Shown here: in pieces, positions 16,705-28,993 of the stretch
How positions within the stretch are numbered: the stretch's first letter is position 1
How the letters are laid out: each line of letters opens with the position of its first letter
Assembly (NCBI GenBank): GCA_965153355.1
Contig: OZ231127.1
Span: 39,370,001-39,434,000 of the forward strand
Reading direction: 5' to 3'
From: Flaccisagitta enflata
Lineage: Eukaryota > Chaetognatha > Sagittoidea > Aphragmophora
Length of the DNA: 64,000 bases
The notes under the pieces: model-generated
What the model was told of the DNA's origin: nothing
The model's database searches: none
What the model saw: only the letters and a program-made list of their open reading frames with translations
Made by a program: the position numbers and the translations under genes

Positions 16705-16845
16705 AATGATAATAACTGCAATTTGGGAGCCTGTATCAGCGTTGGCGCCGTCAATCAGTCGATCCTTACCTCAGCATTAACCCTTCACGCCCCCCCCTCC
16801 AGGCTACCTAATTCTCTCTCTCTCTCTCTCTTTTTTTTTTCTTTT

Positions 16846-16922
16846 TAGTCGCGTGCACGCAACTCTACACCTTGCCCTATCGGTCGGTAGGTCGTTAGGT
16901 CCGTCTGTAACATTTTTAGAAT
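16846..16922 (-). mobile_element. B-type hairpin element, 3' end only
   Basis: TTTTTAGTCGCGTGCACGCAA followed by CTCTACACC and a GGTCGGTAGG tract. Confidence 0.55.
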
Positions 16923-17071
16923 TATGACTTTTTAAGGTTTTTAAGGTAATTTAGGGTATTCTAGGGGATTTCAGGGTACTTTATGATACTTCAGGGTACT
17001 TTAGGGCACTTCAGGATACTTTAGGGTACTTAAGTTATTCTAGATACTTAAGGTACTTTATGGTACTTTCA
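16923..17071 (+). repeat. ~10-bp minisatellite (GGTACTTTAG-like)
   Basis: Degenerate GGGTACTTCA/GGTACTTTAG units. Confidence 0.75.
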
Positions 17072-17079
17072 GATATTTT

Positions 17080-17147
17080 CAGGCCTGTATATAGTTGCAT
17101 ATAAATAAAATCAAAGGAAAATGAATGAAATAAAAAAAATAAATAGA

Positions 17148-17234
<87 letters not shown>

Positions 17235-17511
17235 AATCAATATAAATAAAATCAAAGGATTTGGAAATGGGAAGGAAATCAAAGGGTGGAAAAATGAAAA
17301 GTTGTAAGATATAGAAGATTATACACTTTTTGCAGTACTAAAATGTAATACTTAGTTACTACCACACTATTTTACACTATTTAAATCAATATATTACTAT
17401 ATAGGGGGTATATGGGAAAGAAAATCATATGTAGATTGGCTCCGCGGGGAAGAAGATCAAAGGACCAGGGGGGGAAAGAAATCAAAGGTCGTGCAACTAT
17501 ATACACCCCTG
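17080..17511. mobile_element. hAT-like MITE with 8-bp target duplication
   Basis: Terminal repeats CAGGCCTGTATATAGTTGCA and the complement of CAGGGGTGTATATAGTTGCA are flanked by GATATTTT at 17072-17079 and 17512-17519. CAGG ends with 8-bp duplications are typical of hAT. An (AAAT)n tract (17131-17235) lies inside. Same family as 27541-28489. Confidence 0.8.
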
Positions 17512-17519
17512 GATATTTT

Positions 17520-17650
17520 TGGGTACTTTTAGTTGTTTTTTTTTTAGTATTTCCGGGTATATTTGGGTATTTTTTAGGTATTTTTGAGTATTTTTGGGTA
17601 TTTTTTGGTATTTTTGGTATTGTATTGTAAAGATATTGTATCGTTATTGT
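17520..17650 (+). repeat. GGGTATTTTT-like minisatellite
   Basis: Degenerate 10-12-bp units. Confidence 0.7.
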
Positions 17651-17749
17651 ATCGACGTTGTATCAATACATATCGCGCATCCTTGGGGGAGGAACTCTTT
17701 TGTTTGGCATTTCCAGACGCACGCGACTGTTGCCCTCTTGGGCTTGTTC

Positions 17750-17750
<1 letters not shown>

Positions 17751-17810
<60 letters not shown>

Positions 17811-17955
17811 CTCTCTCTCTCTCTCAAATCTCTCCCCCTCTTTACCGGCTTATCTCGGGGCAAATCACGAAAAGACCGATTTACCGGCGCAATCACGGAC
17901 GACGCCGGTAAAAAATACCGACGGGGAAGCCGAGAAAGCCGAGGGAGAGAAAAAA

Positions 17956-18010
<55 letters not shown>

Positions 18011-18125
18011 CACAGACACAGAGTTAATGACTGACTGACTGATAGACTGACTAACAGACTGAAAGACTGAAAGACAGATAAACTGACTGACAGACAAACT
18101 GATGGACTGACTATTGACTAACCAA
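17751..18125 (+). repeat. (CT)n, (GA)n and GACT-type repeats
   Basis: (CT)n 17751-17825, (GA)n 17958-18008 and ACTGACTGACAG units 18025-18125. The ~130 bases between them have no supported exon. Confidence 0.85.
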
Positions 18126-18216
18126 CAGACGGTTACAAGCGCGGACAGGAAGTAGGAATCGCACGGACATTTAAACTGGCACAGAGGCCGATTGGCGCTC
18201 ATAGCTCACTGGTATG

Positions 18217-18789
18217 AAGGCACACAGGCAACAAGTCATCCAAGAATTGGACATAGTCAGCGGAACCCGATGCCCTGCTTGGAGTGATAAGCTGAAGAAG
18301 TGGAGTGAATGGAGGGCAGCGGCTCTAAATGGTCTATGTCCTGTAGAACACAGGGGTGAAGCTTCAAGGGCGGATTTATTCCTAAGAGGGTCGGAAGAAA
18401 GCATGAGAGGTCTGAGGATTATAAGAGGGTAGGGCTGAGGGTTGAGGGTTAAGAGGAAGATTTGAAGGTTAATTTGAAACCTGAGCAGTCAGATTTTAGG
18501 CTTGAGCCCTCGTAGGGCTGAATACCACTTTGGGAAGGCTGATTTAAGGCTCAAAGAGGGTTAATTTTGGGCCTAAGAGGGCTCAGTTTTGGTCTAAGAG
18601 GGGTGATTTTGGGTCTGAGAGGGTTGGTTTGGGCCTCTAAGGACTGACTTTTTGTCTGAAAGAGCCAGATTAGGACCTGAGAACCCTCTGAGGGGGGACG
18701 TATGGACAGATGATAGAGAGACAAACTCATGAAAATTCACCCCTGTGTCCTACAGGACATTAGCCCTTTGGGGCCGCTGCCCAAAAAGG
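18217..18789 (+). mobile_element. D-type hairpin element, diverged core
   Basis: AACAAGTCATCCAAGAATTGG start, the GGGCAGCGGC block, a degenerate AGAGGGTTGATTTTGGGCCT minisatellite core, then inverted TGTCCTACAGGACA and GGGGCCGCTGCCCAAAAAG. Confidence 0.8.
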
Positions 18790-18849
18790 ACTGGCAGCCA
18801 AGGACAGATAGACCTAGGAAAAGTGTGGGAGAAAAGTACCATCTTGGCA

Positions 18850-18962
18850 AAAAGTATACCTATACTTGGGATGTGGAAGCGGTCGATTTTAGTGCCACTT
18901 CCACCGCTTCCGCTTCCGCTTCCGCTTCCGCTTCCATTTTGTAGTTCAAATACTAGTAGCTG
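18850..18962. repeat. J-family hairpin repeat, left of Penelope-like element
   Basis: GGGATGTGGAAGCGGTCGAT, five to six CCGCTT units, CATTTTGTAGTTCAAATAC, TAGTAGCTGG. Inverted relative to 20430-20495. Confidence 0.55.
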
Positions 18963-19421
18963 GATTGGGGTCTTTAAAGGTGCTCTCTGCAGAGCGTATC
19001 GTATCTGCTCATCTACTACTCTCCTGGAAGAAGAAATTGACTTCCTCATCAATAACTTTGAGGACAATGGATTTGACCGAAAAAAGCTCAAACAGATCGC
19101 TCGTGACTACAAACCTCCTGAATACAATCAACTCTTATCGATCACTCCTTCTCCTCATCTTCCTCCTCCTCCTCTCCCTCCTGAAACACCGACTTCACTT
19201 GTTCCTCCTCCTCCTCCTCCTCCGCCGCCTCCTCCTCCTCCTCCTCCTCCTCCTCCGGCAACACCGTCCATACGTGAACGCCTTCGTCCTACCGCTGACC
19301 GTCTCCGCCGCCAACAACAACAGCAACAACAACAACATTCGTCGCAACAACAACAACAACAAAATGCACCGCAACAACAACAACAAAATTCGCCGCAACA
19401 ACAACAACCACAAGATTCGCT

Positions 19422-19506
<85 letters not shown>

Positions 19507-19537
19507 CCTTCACTTGATTCCATTATGTGGCCAAGTG

Positions 19538-19626
<89 letters not shown>

Positions 19627-20166
19627 CGGAAAAAAAGACTCGCTTTCGCCACCATACCATATGTGGCTGCCATTGACAAAAAGTTGAAACGCGCGTTCTT
19701 ATCTAATGATGTGGATTATCATTCTCGTCCTGGCCCTAAACTCGGCGACATTCTCTGCAAATCGAATAAGACGCCTACGCCTCCATTGGAACTGTGCGGG
19801 ATATATGAACAAGTTTGTGATTGTAGCCCCAATGCAAGATATATCGGTCAGACTAGAGTGAATTTTGGGACCCGCATGGAGCAACATCGCAACGACGTCT
19901 TCTCCAATAAACCCGATGAAAACATTTCAGGCATATCGAAACACGCACGTCACTGCAGATTGGGAACAATAAACTGGGACCAGCCTAAAATTCTCGCAAC
20001 GTTTAATGACAAGAATAAAAACGCTCTTATACAAAACTGCTTAACCCGTGAATCGCTCGAGATACGTCGCAAAAAAACGTCGATGGGACAAGGGCTCAAT
20101 GACCCTCAACTTTGCGTAAAATCTAACGCTTGGGACCCTATACTAAATGAACTAAAGGACATGTAA
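18961..20166 (+). CDS. Penelope-like element: RT thumb + GIY-YIG endonuclease, 5' truncated
   Basis: Open frame of about 401 codons with no start codon of its own; the frame runs in from a D element and a J repeat, so the element is 5' truncated and the polymerase palm is missing. The first ~40 residues (ALCRAYRICSS, EIDFLINNFEDNG) match the thumb region of Penelope-like reverse transcriptases. A proline run and long glutamine runs broken by HSS, NAP, NSP and QDSL follow. The C-terminal ~170 residues carry the endonuclease: GIY at 19798, YIG at 19840, the Arg of GTRMEQH, and the Glu of RESLEI. TAA at 20164. The poly-P/poly-Q insert is longer than any linker I know in this family. Unusually for a repeat expansion, it keeps the frame. 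Confidence 0.85.
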
Positions 20167-20429
20167 TTCTTCGATCAGTTTGGGATGTCTCGGGGGGAGG
20201 GGGGCCAGAGAGTTTGTCTCTCTCTCAATCCCAGATTGTCTGTGATTGGTGTCTATTCTTTTTCCTTTTTCTTGTTTTCCATTATTTCTCTCCCTATTTA
20301 ACCTCTGTCTCTCTCTCTTGTCCACTCTTTGCCAAGTGTTCATGACTATGCCAAAATGGTCGAAAATTATTGGCTTTACTTGTCAAAATACATGTATGGA
20401 AATCCCCATATGTGATGTTCTTTGCATCG
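20167..20429 (+). other. 3' region of the Penelope-like element
   Basis: Pyrimidine-rich, no ORF. Probably the 3' untranslated part, but the element end is not defined. Confidence 0.45.
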
Positions 20430-20495
20430 TTTTAGTAGCTATCCCATCCTCCAAAATGGAAGCGGTCAATCGCTTCCACATCCCTAACCTAAATA
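20430..20495. repeat. J-family hairpin repeat, right of Penelope-like element
   Basis: GTAGCTATCCCATCC, then TGGAAGCG...CGCTTCCA as a perfect 8-bp stem, and ACATCCCTAA. Opposite orientation to the copy at 18850. Confidence 0.6.
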
Positions 20496-20854
20496 AGCTG
20501 ATTTATGATCAAGGAGGTAAAATACAAATAGAATTCATCTCAATGCTTGGTGTGGCCACTGTTGGCCTCTACTACTGCGTTCTTTTGACACGCCATCGAC
20601 TCATACTTATAAGAATCTGAGGTACACTAAACAATTCTTTTCAAACAAGTGATCAAATAGCGTGCTCCTGACTCTGCATGGCTTTAATTTGACCAAAAAG
20701 AGATTTTTGATGGGGTTTAAGTTCAGACTGTTGCCCAGCCACCCTAGGAAAGGTTGAATGCAGAAATTCTAAACTGCAACGGTAAAATTTTTGACTAACT
20801 TGTCAACAGGAAACCAGTGAATTTATGCATCATTTCTGAAATGAGTACCGTTTT
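20496..20854. other. No gene seen
   Basis: Unique sequence. Confidence 0.45.
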
Positions 20855-21018
20855 TAGTTGCGGACACGCAACTCTATAAGAGGCTTTGTCCATCGGTCCA
20901 TCGGTCCGTCGGTCTGTCGGTCCGTCGGTCCATGATGATCGAGTCAAAAAGTGGGAGAACGCGCATATAAGCCCCTGCCCACCAGTCCGCAACTGATGGC
21001 CGCGTATCCGGCCTTGTT
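20855..21018 (-). mobile_element. Chimeric A/B hairpin element
   Basis: On minus it starts with the B 5' hairpin (ACAAGGCCGGATACGCGGCC) and ends with the A 3' hairpin (GTTGCGTGTCCGCAACTAAAA). The GTCGGTCC tract lies between. Confidence 0.75.
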
Positions 21019-22365
<1,347 letters not shown>

Positions 22366-22556
22366 AAGGCCGGAAACAAGGCCACCCCAGGCGCGTGTGG
22401 GTGGGCAGGGGCCATACTTGAGGTCACTAGAGCATTTTGGCAGGAGCAGTGAGGCCAAAGACCGTATACACATTGAAAAAAAATAAAAGGTGATGACCAA
22501 CTTATCAACCGACGGACGGACATAGCGGGGTGTAGAGTCGCGTAGCACATGATTTT
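22366..22556 (+). mobile_element. B-type hairpin element
   Basis: ACAAGGCCGGAAACAAGGCC, GGGTGGGCAGGGGCC, GGCAGGAGCAGTGAGGCC, GACGGACGGACATAGCGGGG, GTCGCGTAGCACATGAT. Confidence 0.8.
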
Positions 22557-23164
22557 AAAAAAGGAGACATGAAAAAGCGCAGAGCCATTGACTAAAAATC
22601 GCGGGTCGAGGCAAACAAGAGTTAATGCCCCATAAATTTTTCTATCAAAGGGAGTTGCCTTTCTCATTTGTCTACCCAACTCTTTCGGTAAATCAGTCAA
22701 GCTGGGACTGCAGTATTCTGGCGTGGTAGCCAAATGCGTTCTATGTAATCATCAAACTAACTCATACATTTGCCCTTTGCGTCATGTGTCTTATCCGACA
22801 TTTATGATTTTCATAACAATTTACATACAGCATTCATTCATCCATTCGTTCCCCTTTTTATATACATGTACATACGTCCTCACATCTCTGTAAGACGGCG
22901 TCCCATCGAAGGACAAAATGGAAAAAATGAATAAATGGAAATGTAAAAATGAATAAAACTGATTGAGATGGCTCAGACATAATATTTTAAAGAAAAATTT
23001 GCATATATTTACCAAGAGGAACAAGTTTAGCCAATGTTACCAAAAAATCTTTTTTGAAAATTTTTACTTTAATTATTTTTGATCACTGATAGGGGGTGAT
23101 CGAAATTCTAAATTTGCATAGGAAATGAAAAAATGAGAAAATAAAGAACAAATCGATGACAGAG
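22557..23164. other. No gene seen
   Basis: AT-rich, no supported feature. Confidence 0.4.
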
Positions 23165-23950
23165 AGAACTACCCTGTCTTCAGAAGCAACTGCAACCAGC
23201 AAAAGATGTATTGTGTGAAAACTATCCACACCACACATTTTGGATTTACCATATCTAACAGCATATTACTGACGGTTTTCTCATGCAAAATTTCAGCACT
23301 CCAAGTCAAGTAGCTCAGCTTCTACATTGTTTTGAAAATCACCAAAATGTATACATAAAATTGCGATTTTTATGAAAAATGAAAGAGTTTAACCTTCTAA
23401 ATCTTATCAGAATTGAGTAGATATTGATTTGAAGTAATTAAGCAGATCCCATTTTATGTTCTTATCACTAATAAATCTTTTCTCTGTCCAGTTGTGTATA
23501 ATTATGAGATCTCAAAATGGTAAAAGATGAATGTTAAGCAAGAAAAGTTGTTTGAACAAAAAAAACATGGAAATAACCTGAGAAATCGTTATAAATGCAG
23601 CTTGAAATGCTGTTTTCTTGAACCCAATATAATCTCCTTCAAAAAATCTTCAATTTGAGACCAATCCCAGAATTCTAGCTCAAAGCTTTTAGAAGTTATA
23701 TAGGTTTAAAGTGACAGACCTCCATCAATGTCTAAATTGAAAAACTGTAAATCAAAAAATGGTTCTTTACTTCAAAATGATGTAGAAGCTAAACTACTTG
23801 ACCAAGAGTGCTGAAAGTTTGCATGAAAAAAACGTCAGTGATATGCTACCAGACAGGATAAATCCAAAATGCGTGGTGTGAATAGTTTTCATACAGTAGA
23901 ACTTTTGCTGGTTGCAGTTGCTTCTGAGGAGTGAAGACAGGGTATGTCTT
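23165..23950. mobile_element. Large foldback element
   Basis: Arms of about 175 bp (23167-23340 and 23770-23945) are imperfect inverted copies, for example CTGTCTTCAGAAGCAACTGC pairs with GCAGTTGCTTCTGAGG. AT-rich spacer, no ORF. Confidence 0.75.
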
Positions 23951-24245
23951 TTAAAATGCAAAATTTCCCTGTGTTTGGCTTTCTTAGAATTTTGACCTCA
24001 GAAAATGAAAAAAAGTATAAGCAAAAATTCACTAAAAAAATCATTTTCCTGCTTGTAATAATGTAAATTGCACAGTTTAAATTACATTTGAAGTCTAAAT
24101 ATGATAAAAATGTATGCACCAATTGTCGTTAGAGTCAATTTGTCCACCAAAAGCATTCCAGCTCCATTACTATCCTGATAATGATGCAAAAATTGTGGTG
24201 AAACACATCATATCCCTTCAAAAATTTGCCGTCTTAAGAGGGTCT
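23951..24245. repeat. AT-rich repeat, inverse of 9930-10340
   Basis: Ends AAAAATTTGCCGTCTTAA; contains TATCCTGATAATGATGCA. Probably the outer part of the foldback family. Confidence 0.5.
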
Positions 24246-24463
24246 GTCTATACACCTGTTGGTTTAGCCGTCCATCCATCCGTCGGTCCGTTTGTCTGTC
24301 CGTTCATGCATCCGTGTGTCGGTCCACTACACCTGAAAAATTGCGTTTCTCTGCGTAAAATGATCGATAAATGTCTTATGAGAGGATCCATCCATATTCA
24401 TGTCAGAAAACCAAGCAACATCACTAAAACGTCGCCATCGGCATTGTTTTTGTATTCGTGATC

Positions 24464-24537
<74 letters not shown>
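24246..24537 (+). repeat. CCATCCGTC-type tract and (CT)n
   Basis: CATCCGTCGGTCCGTTTGTC near 24270-24325 (B-like internal tract without ends) and (CT)n 24470-24537. Confidence 0.7.
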
Positions 24538-24539
<2 letters not shown>

Positions 24540-24706
24540 TTGGAGTCCATCTGTCTATCTGTCAGTCTGTCTGACCGTCTGAATATCCATTTGCCCCCCC
24601 CCCCTCCTTGTGTTGCACACGTTTATTGTAACATTCACACCGAGGTCAGAACGTATCGTTGCCCGGCTGAGTTTGTTTATTCATTTCATTCAATTCAATA
24701 TAAATA

Positions 24707-25315
24707 TGTCGGGGTGCAATCGAAGACAAAGTTCATCAGTCAAAATGTTATTTTAGCAATATCCTAGACATTGTAAATTTGTATATTTTATTAATAAAAA
24801 ATGATAATTAGTTTGTGTTTAGACAATTTTTGCATTAAAAACCATTTCTATGTCCGAAGTAACTGTGAAATGTAGGGATAAACGTCCGAAAAAAAGAAGT
24901 TTTCAAAAAAAATCTTACTTTACAATCTAACATGTCTTGGGTAAAATTATAACTTTGCATAGAGATTCAAAAATTTTCAATTTCAAAAACATGGCGTCTT
25001 TCAAAAGACTCACAAAATGAGGGACATGTATTTTGAAATGCAAAATTTTTCTTTCAGAAGCAGAATTATAATTTTACCCAACAACATTCTGAACTTTTCC
25101 TCTCATTTTTGAGAGAAATTTCATCTTTTATTGAATAACTTTGGTCTTTTCAAACAAAAAATATAATTTTTTTACATTGTAATCATCTGTTTATATTCTT
25201 AAAGAAATCAGGACTACAAAAATTTTTATTTCAAAACTTATCACTAACTAGTATAACTATATCTAACAATTTATTGTGACTGAAAATCAAATTTTGTCTT
25301 CGTTGCACCCCGACA
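24707..25315. mobile_element. MITE with TGTCGGGGTGCAA ends and TA duplication
   Basis: Inverted ends TGTCGGGGTGCAATCGAAGA and the complement of TGTCGGGGTGCAACGAAGAC, flanked by TA at 24705-24706 and 25316-25317. An inner inverted pair with GGGTAAAATTATAA lies near 24940 and 25070. Tc1/mariner-like, no ORF. Confidence 0.75.
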
Positions 25316-26821
25316 TATTCCGTCGATACCGATACCAATGACGGCAGTACAAAGGAATATTGGTTTGCTTGGAATACATTTGTACACGTAATAGAGACGT
25401 AAACCTTCGAGATTCAACTCACTTTTAGACATCACCACCCAGATGGAGAATCTGTCATAATGATCTGTCATAATAGGAACAATATTGTACTGAAATATGA
25501 TATTAATGATACCAACATTTTTATCAAAGATATATTACCGTAATGAGCCTTAATTGATTATCACAAGTCTTAATGGGTGAGTGGGTCAATTGGCTTCTCC
25601 TCATTATTCTCTGGACTTTTGATTGTCTTTTGATGTCTATTACTATATCAATAGCAAGCCCTAAATGAAAATTTTCATTGTGTTAAATTGAACTTTTCAG
25701 TTCCTCACTGTCACCCTATAAAATTATAAATCTTAATTCTAACTTCAAAATATTTGAGTATTTATCTTTATCCAGCGAAGGCACCTTTTGTTGGGTCCGC
25801 CTGCACCTGAGTATTGGAGTTAAAGGACCGAAACTCACTCTAGGGTGCAGGTCTCCAACTGATGACCAGAAACTGGATATAGTAAAATATTCTAAATCTT
25901 GGATTTTTTTCTAAATATGGGAAAGTAAATTTTACCCTTCATGGTGACCTATCATCCCATGATATATCTACTTTGAAGATGAATTCCCTTTCCTCCAATC
26001 ACTAAGATTTCCCTTTAACAAACATTCCATTCCTTTGTTTAATTGAGAGGAAGGGTAGCCACAATTAGATGTAACTCTTGCTGAATTGATTATCCCAGTC
26101 AATGCCAGAAGTCAGCGCTAACTTTTATCCCCTAACCCAATAGCATACATGAAAAGATATTTTGTTTAATATTAAGACAAAAGTCTTGTTTTCTGCATAA
26201 AAATTACTTATCCAAAGGTTTTGATATTCATTAATCACTAAAATTAGGTCGTACCTAAAATTGGATAGGTGAGTATATGAGTGGAAGCATATACTATACA
26301 GGAATAAGTAACTTTTGAATGTTTTGTTTATTTTTAGATTTTCAGTTGATTTTGAAAAACATTTTTCTTCAAAGTTTTTTGTAAGATACTTTTTGTTGCA
26401 CATTTCATAAATAAACATCATAGCCAAACGTCTAGACATCTGAGTGATTCTGACCACGCCCGTCCACCCCCTTTTCTGCATGGAAAAAGCCTACCGTAAA
26501 CTAGGTGTGATGAAAACACTAGTTAAGGCCTATTCAATATCTAGAATGTGTGTTGAATTTAGCCAACCCAATATAGTGTACCTATCCTAATCGTGTAAGG
26601 TACATGTCTCACTAGAATTTGTTACAGTAACCGACAACGCATTGAAACATACCATCCGGTGCGTGTACTGATTGCGTGCGCGATATCTCGCGCGTGAGTG
26701 CCCAGAAATATTACTGGGCGGCTTTCATTTGCGTGAAAGCAAATGCGGTGTTGTGATGCATTCATGATGGGAAAAAGAAGAAGAATCATCTCATCATCCT
26801 CTTTCAACCAAGCGCGAAGGA

Positions 26822-26823
<2 letters not shown>
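25316..26823. other. No gene seen
   Basis: Unique AT-rich sequence; small hairpins GCCCAGAAATATTACTGGGC and CATTTGCGTGAAAGCAAATG near 26700-26750. Confidence 0.45.
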
Positions 26824-26912
<89 letters not shown>

Positions 26913-27190
26913 GTACACGCGCACACACACGTACACGCGCAGACACACACATACACACACACTTACCCATTACTGTACGGCGCGAAAATTCAAAGGGCTG
27001 ACATTTATTCTTTTTCTTTTTCTTTTTTTCTTTTTCTCTACTTTTTTATTTTTCAGTCCGACACGAGTGAAAGTCCAACAAAGAGGAGCGTCCCTCCCTC
27101 TACACCCATGCAATGACACACACATACACATAATCATGCATAAACATAAAAACACACAGACACACATTATCACACACACTCACACATTCC
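26824..27190 (+). repeat. (GA)n(CA)n and scattered CA-rich repeats
   Basis: (GA)n to 26857, (CA)n to about 26905 and CA-rich patches to 27190. Confidence 0.9.
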
Positions 27191-27540
27191 CACAAGAAAA
27201 AAAAAAACAGACAAACAGATAATCAGACAGAAAGAAATTGAGAGAGACAGAAATGAAGAGGGGATTAGAAGAATGACAGGCTTCCAGGGACAGAAGCATA
27301 GAGTAAGAGAAAAAAATCCCAGGGCGACCTAAGAAAAAGGAAGGAACGTATTCATGAGTGAAAAATGAATGTATGAATGACTGTTTGGTAGCGCAGGGAA
27401 ATGAAGCCCTGATGGCCTGATGGACTGTTTGACTTCTCAGAAAAATGAGGCCGAGTAGGGCTGTTTGGGCGTTGTGAGTGATGGAGCGCTGCAAGACATT
27501 TGTTCCGCATTTCTGAGAAAGACAGGAGGAAGGAGATTTG

Positions 27541-28489
27541 CAGGGGTGTATATTATTGAGTCGCTTTTGATTTTTTTCCCCCCCTGCCTTTGATTTTCTT
27601 CCCCGCGACGCATTGCATCGCGTTTTTATATCTATGATTTTCTTCCCCATAGAGCAATAAAACTATGTAGTTAAGGTTTAAAAAGTGTTAAATTGTGTTG
27701 TACTAATTGGGTTTTATGATTTAGTACTGTCAAAAGTTATATTTTCCCCAAATTTTCTTTTTTTCCCTTTTTGGGCAGCGGCCCCGAGGGGGACGAAGTC
27801 CTGTAGAACACAGGGGGACTTTTGTTCGTCCGTTCGTCCGTCCATCCGTTCGTTAGTCCCCCCCCCTTCATCAGACCCCTCGGGCCTCAAATCCAGCCTT
27901 TCAGGCCTCGAATCCAGCCTCTCAGGCCTCAAATCCAGCCTCTCAGGCCTCAAATCCAGCCTCTCAGGCCTCAAATCCAGCCTCTCAGGCCTCAAATCTA
28001 GCCTCTCAGGCCTCAAATCTGACCTCTCAGGCCTCAAACCTGGCCTCTCATGCCTCAAATTAGGCCTCTCAGGCCTCAAACCAGCCATATCAACCTCCAT
28101 TTATTGAGCCTCAGTCCTCTGGCCTTTCAAGCCTTAATCAGCTCTCTCAAGCCTCAAGTCAGCCCTTTCAAGCTTCCAATCGGCATTCTCAGACCTTATA
28201 TCAGCCTTCTTAGAACTCAGTTTAGGCTCTTGAATGCCTTCAGTCAGCCCTCTATAGCATCTCATCAACTTCTTCAGGTAGGATGAACAAAAGTCCTCCT
28301 GTGTTCTACAGGACTTCGTCCCCTTCGGGGCCGCTGCCCTGCTTCCTCTCACTCCAATTCACAATCACTCAAAGCAGGGCAACGGGTATCGCTGACCACA
28401 TATTGCCCTTGGGCGACCTGTTTCCCCCTTTGGTTTCCTTCCCCATCTCCAGACCGGGGGGGGGGGGAACTCAATTATATACGGGCCTG
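27541..28489. mobile_element. hAT-like MITE interrupted by a D element
   Basis: Ends CAGGGGTGTATATTATTGAG and the complement of CAGGCCCGTATATAATTGAG. A perfect 8-bp duplication GAGATTTG lies at 27533-27540 and 28490-28497. The inside is occupied by a D element (about 27768-28431). Confidence 0.85.
27768..28431 (-). mobile_element. D-type hairpin element nested in hAT MITE
   Basis: On minus: ACAGGTCGCCCAAGGGCAAT start, CAGGGCAGCGGCCCCGAAGG, GTCCTGTAGAACACAGG, ten or more 21-bp units of GGCCTGAGAGGCTGGATTTGA type, then the inverted block ending GCCGCTGCCCAAAAA. The host MITE sequence fixes both ends. Confidence 0.85.
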
Positions 28490-28561
28490 GAGATTTGTTA
28501 AGCCTAGATGCAGATTTTTGAGAGGCGGCTAAGGGAATAGATTGTTTTGAAAGAAATGAAA

Positions 28562-28756
28562 AACAGAGACGGATACTCGGCTATCCCAGTCGCGTACGGG
28601 TGGGCAGGGGCCGTATTTGAGGTCACTGGACTACTTTGGCAGGAGCAGTGAGGTCAAAGAATAAAGATCATAAAAAAACGTTATGGACCAACCAATCAAC
28701 CGACAGACGGACAGACGGACAAAGCGAAATGTAGAGTCGTGTAGTACACGGCCAAA
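28562..28756 (+). mobile_element. B-type hairpin element
   Basis: GACGGATACTCGGC, CAGTCGCGTACGGGTGGGC, GACAGACGGACAGACGGAC, GTCGTGTAGTACACGGC, CAAAAA. Confidence 0.75.
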
Positions 28757-28810
28757 AAGTAAGTAAAGGAGAATACAGTGATTGAATTACTTCAGCTTGT
28801 ACAGAATGTA

Positions 28811-28991
28811 CAGTTAAACCCCGCCATCAGGGATCCGGCAGTAAAGTGATTTTGCCTAAGAAACGATAGATCTAAATCTTTTTAAGTATAAACGGCCTCC
28901 TGGTCTTTTTTGATGTTGGCTCTAATCAAATGAAGTAAAGGATTCAAATTTTTCATAGTTTCTTGTATACTACAAATGCCAGATTCAACTG
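28811..28991. mobile_element. pogo-like MITE
   Basis: CAGTTAAACCCCGCCATCAG left end and ATTCAACTG right end with TA on both sides. The CAGTTAAACCCCG terminus is characteristic of pogo/Tigger elements. Confidence 0.65.
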
Positions 28992-28993
28992 TA

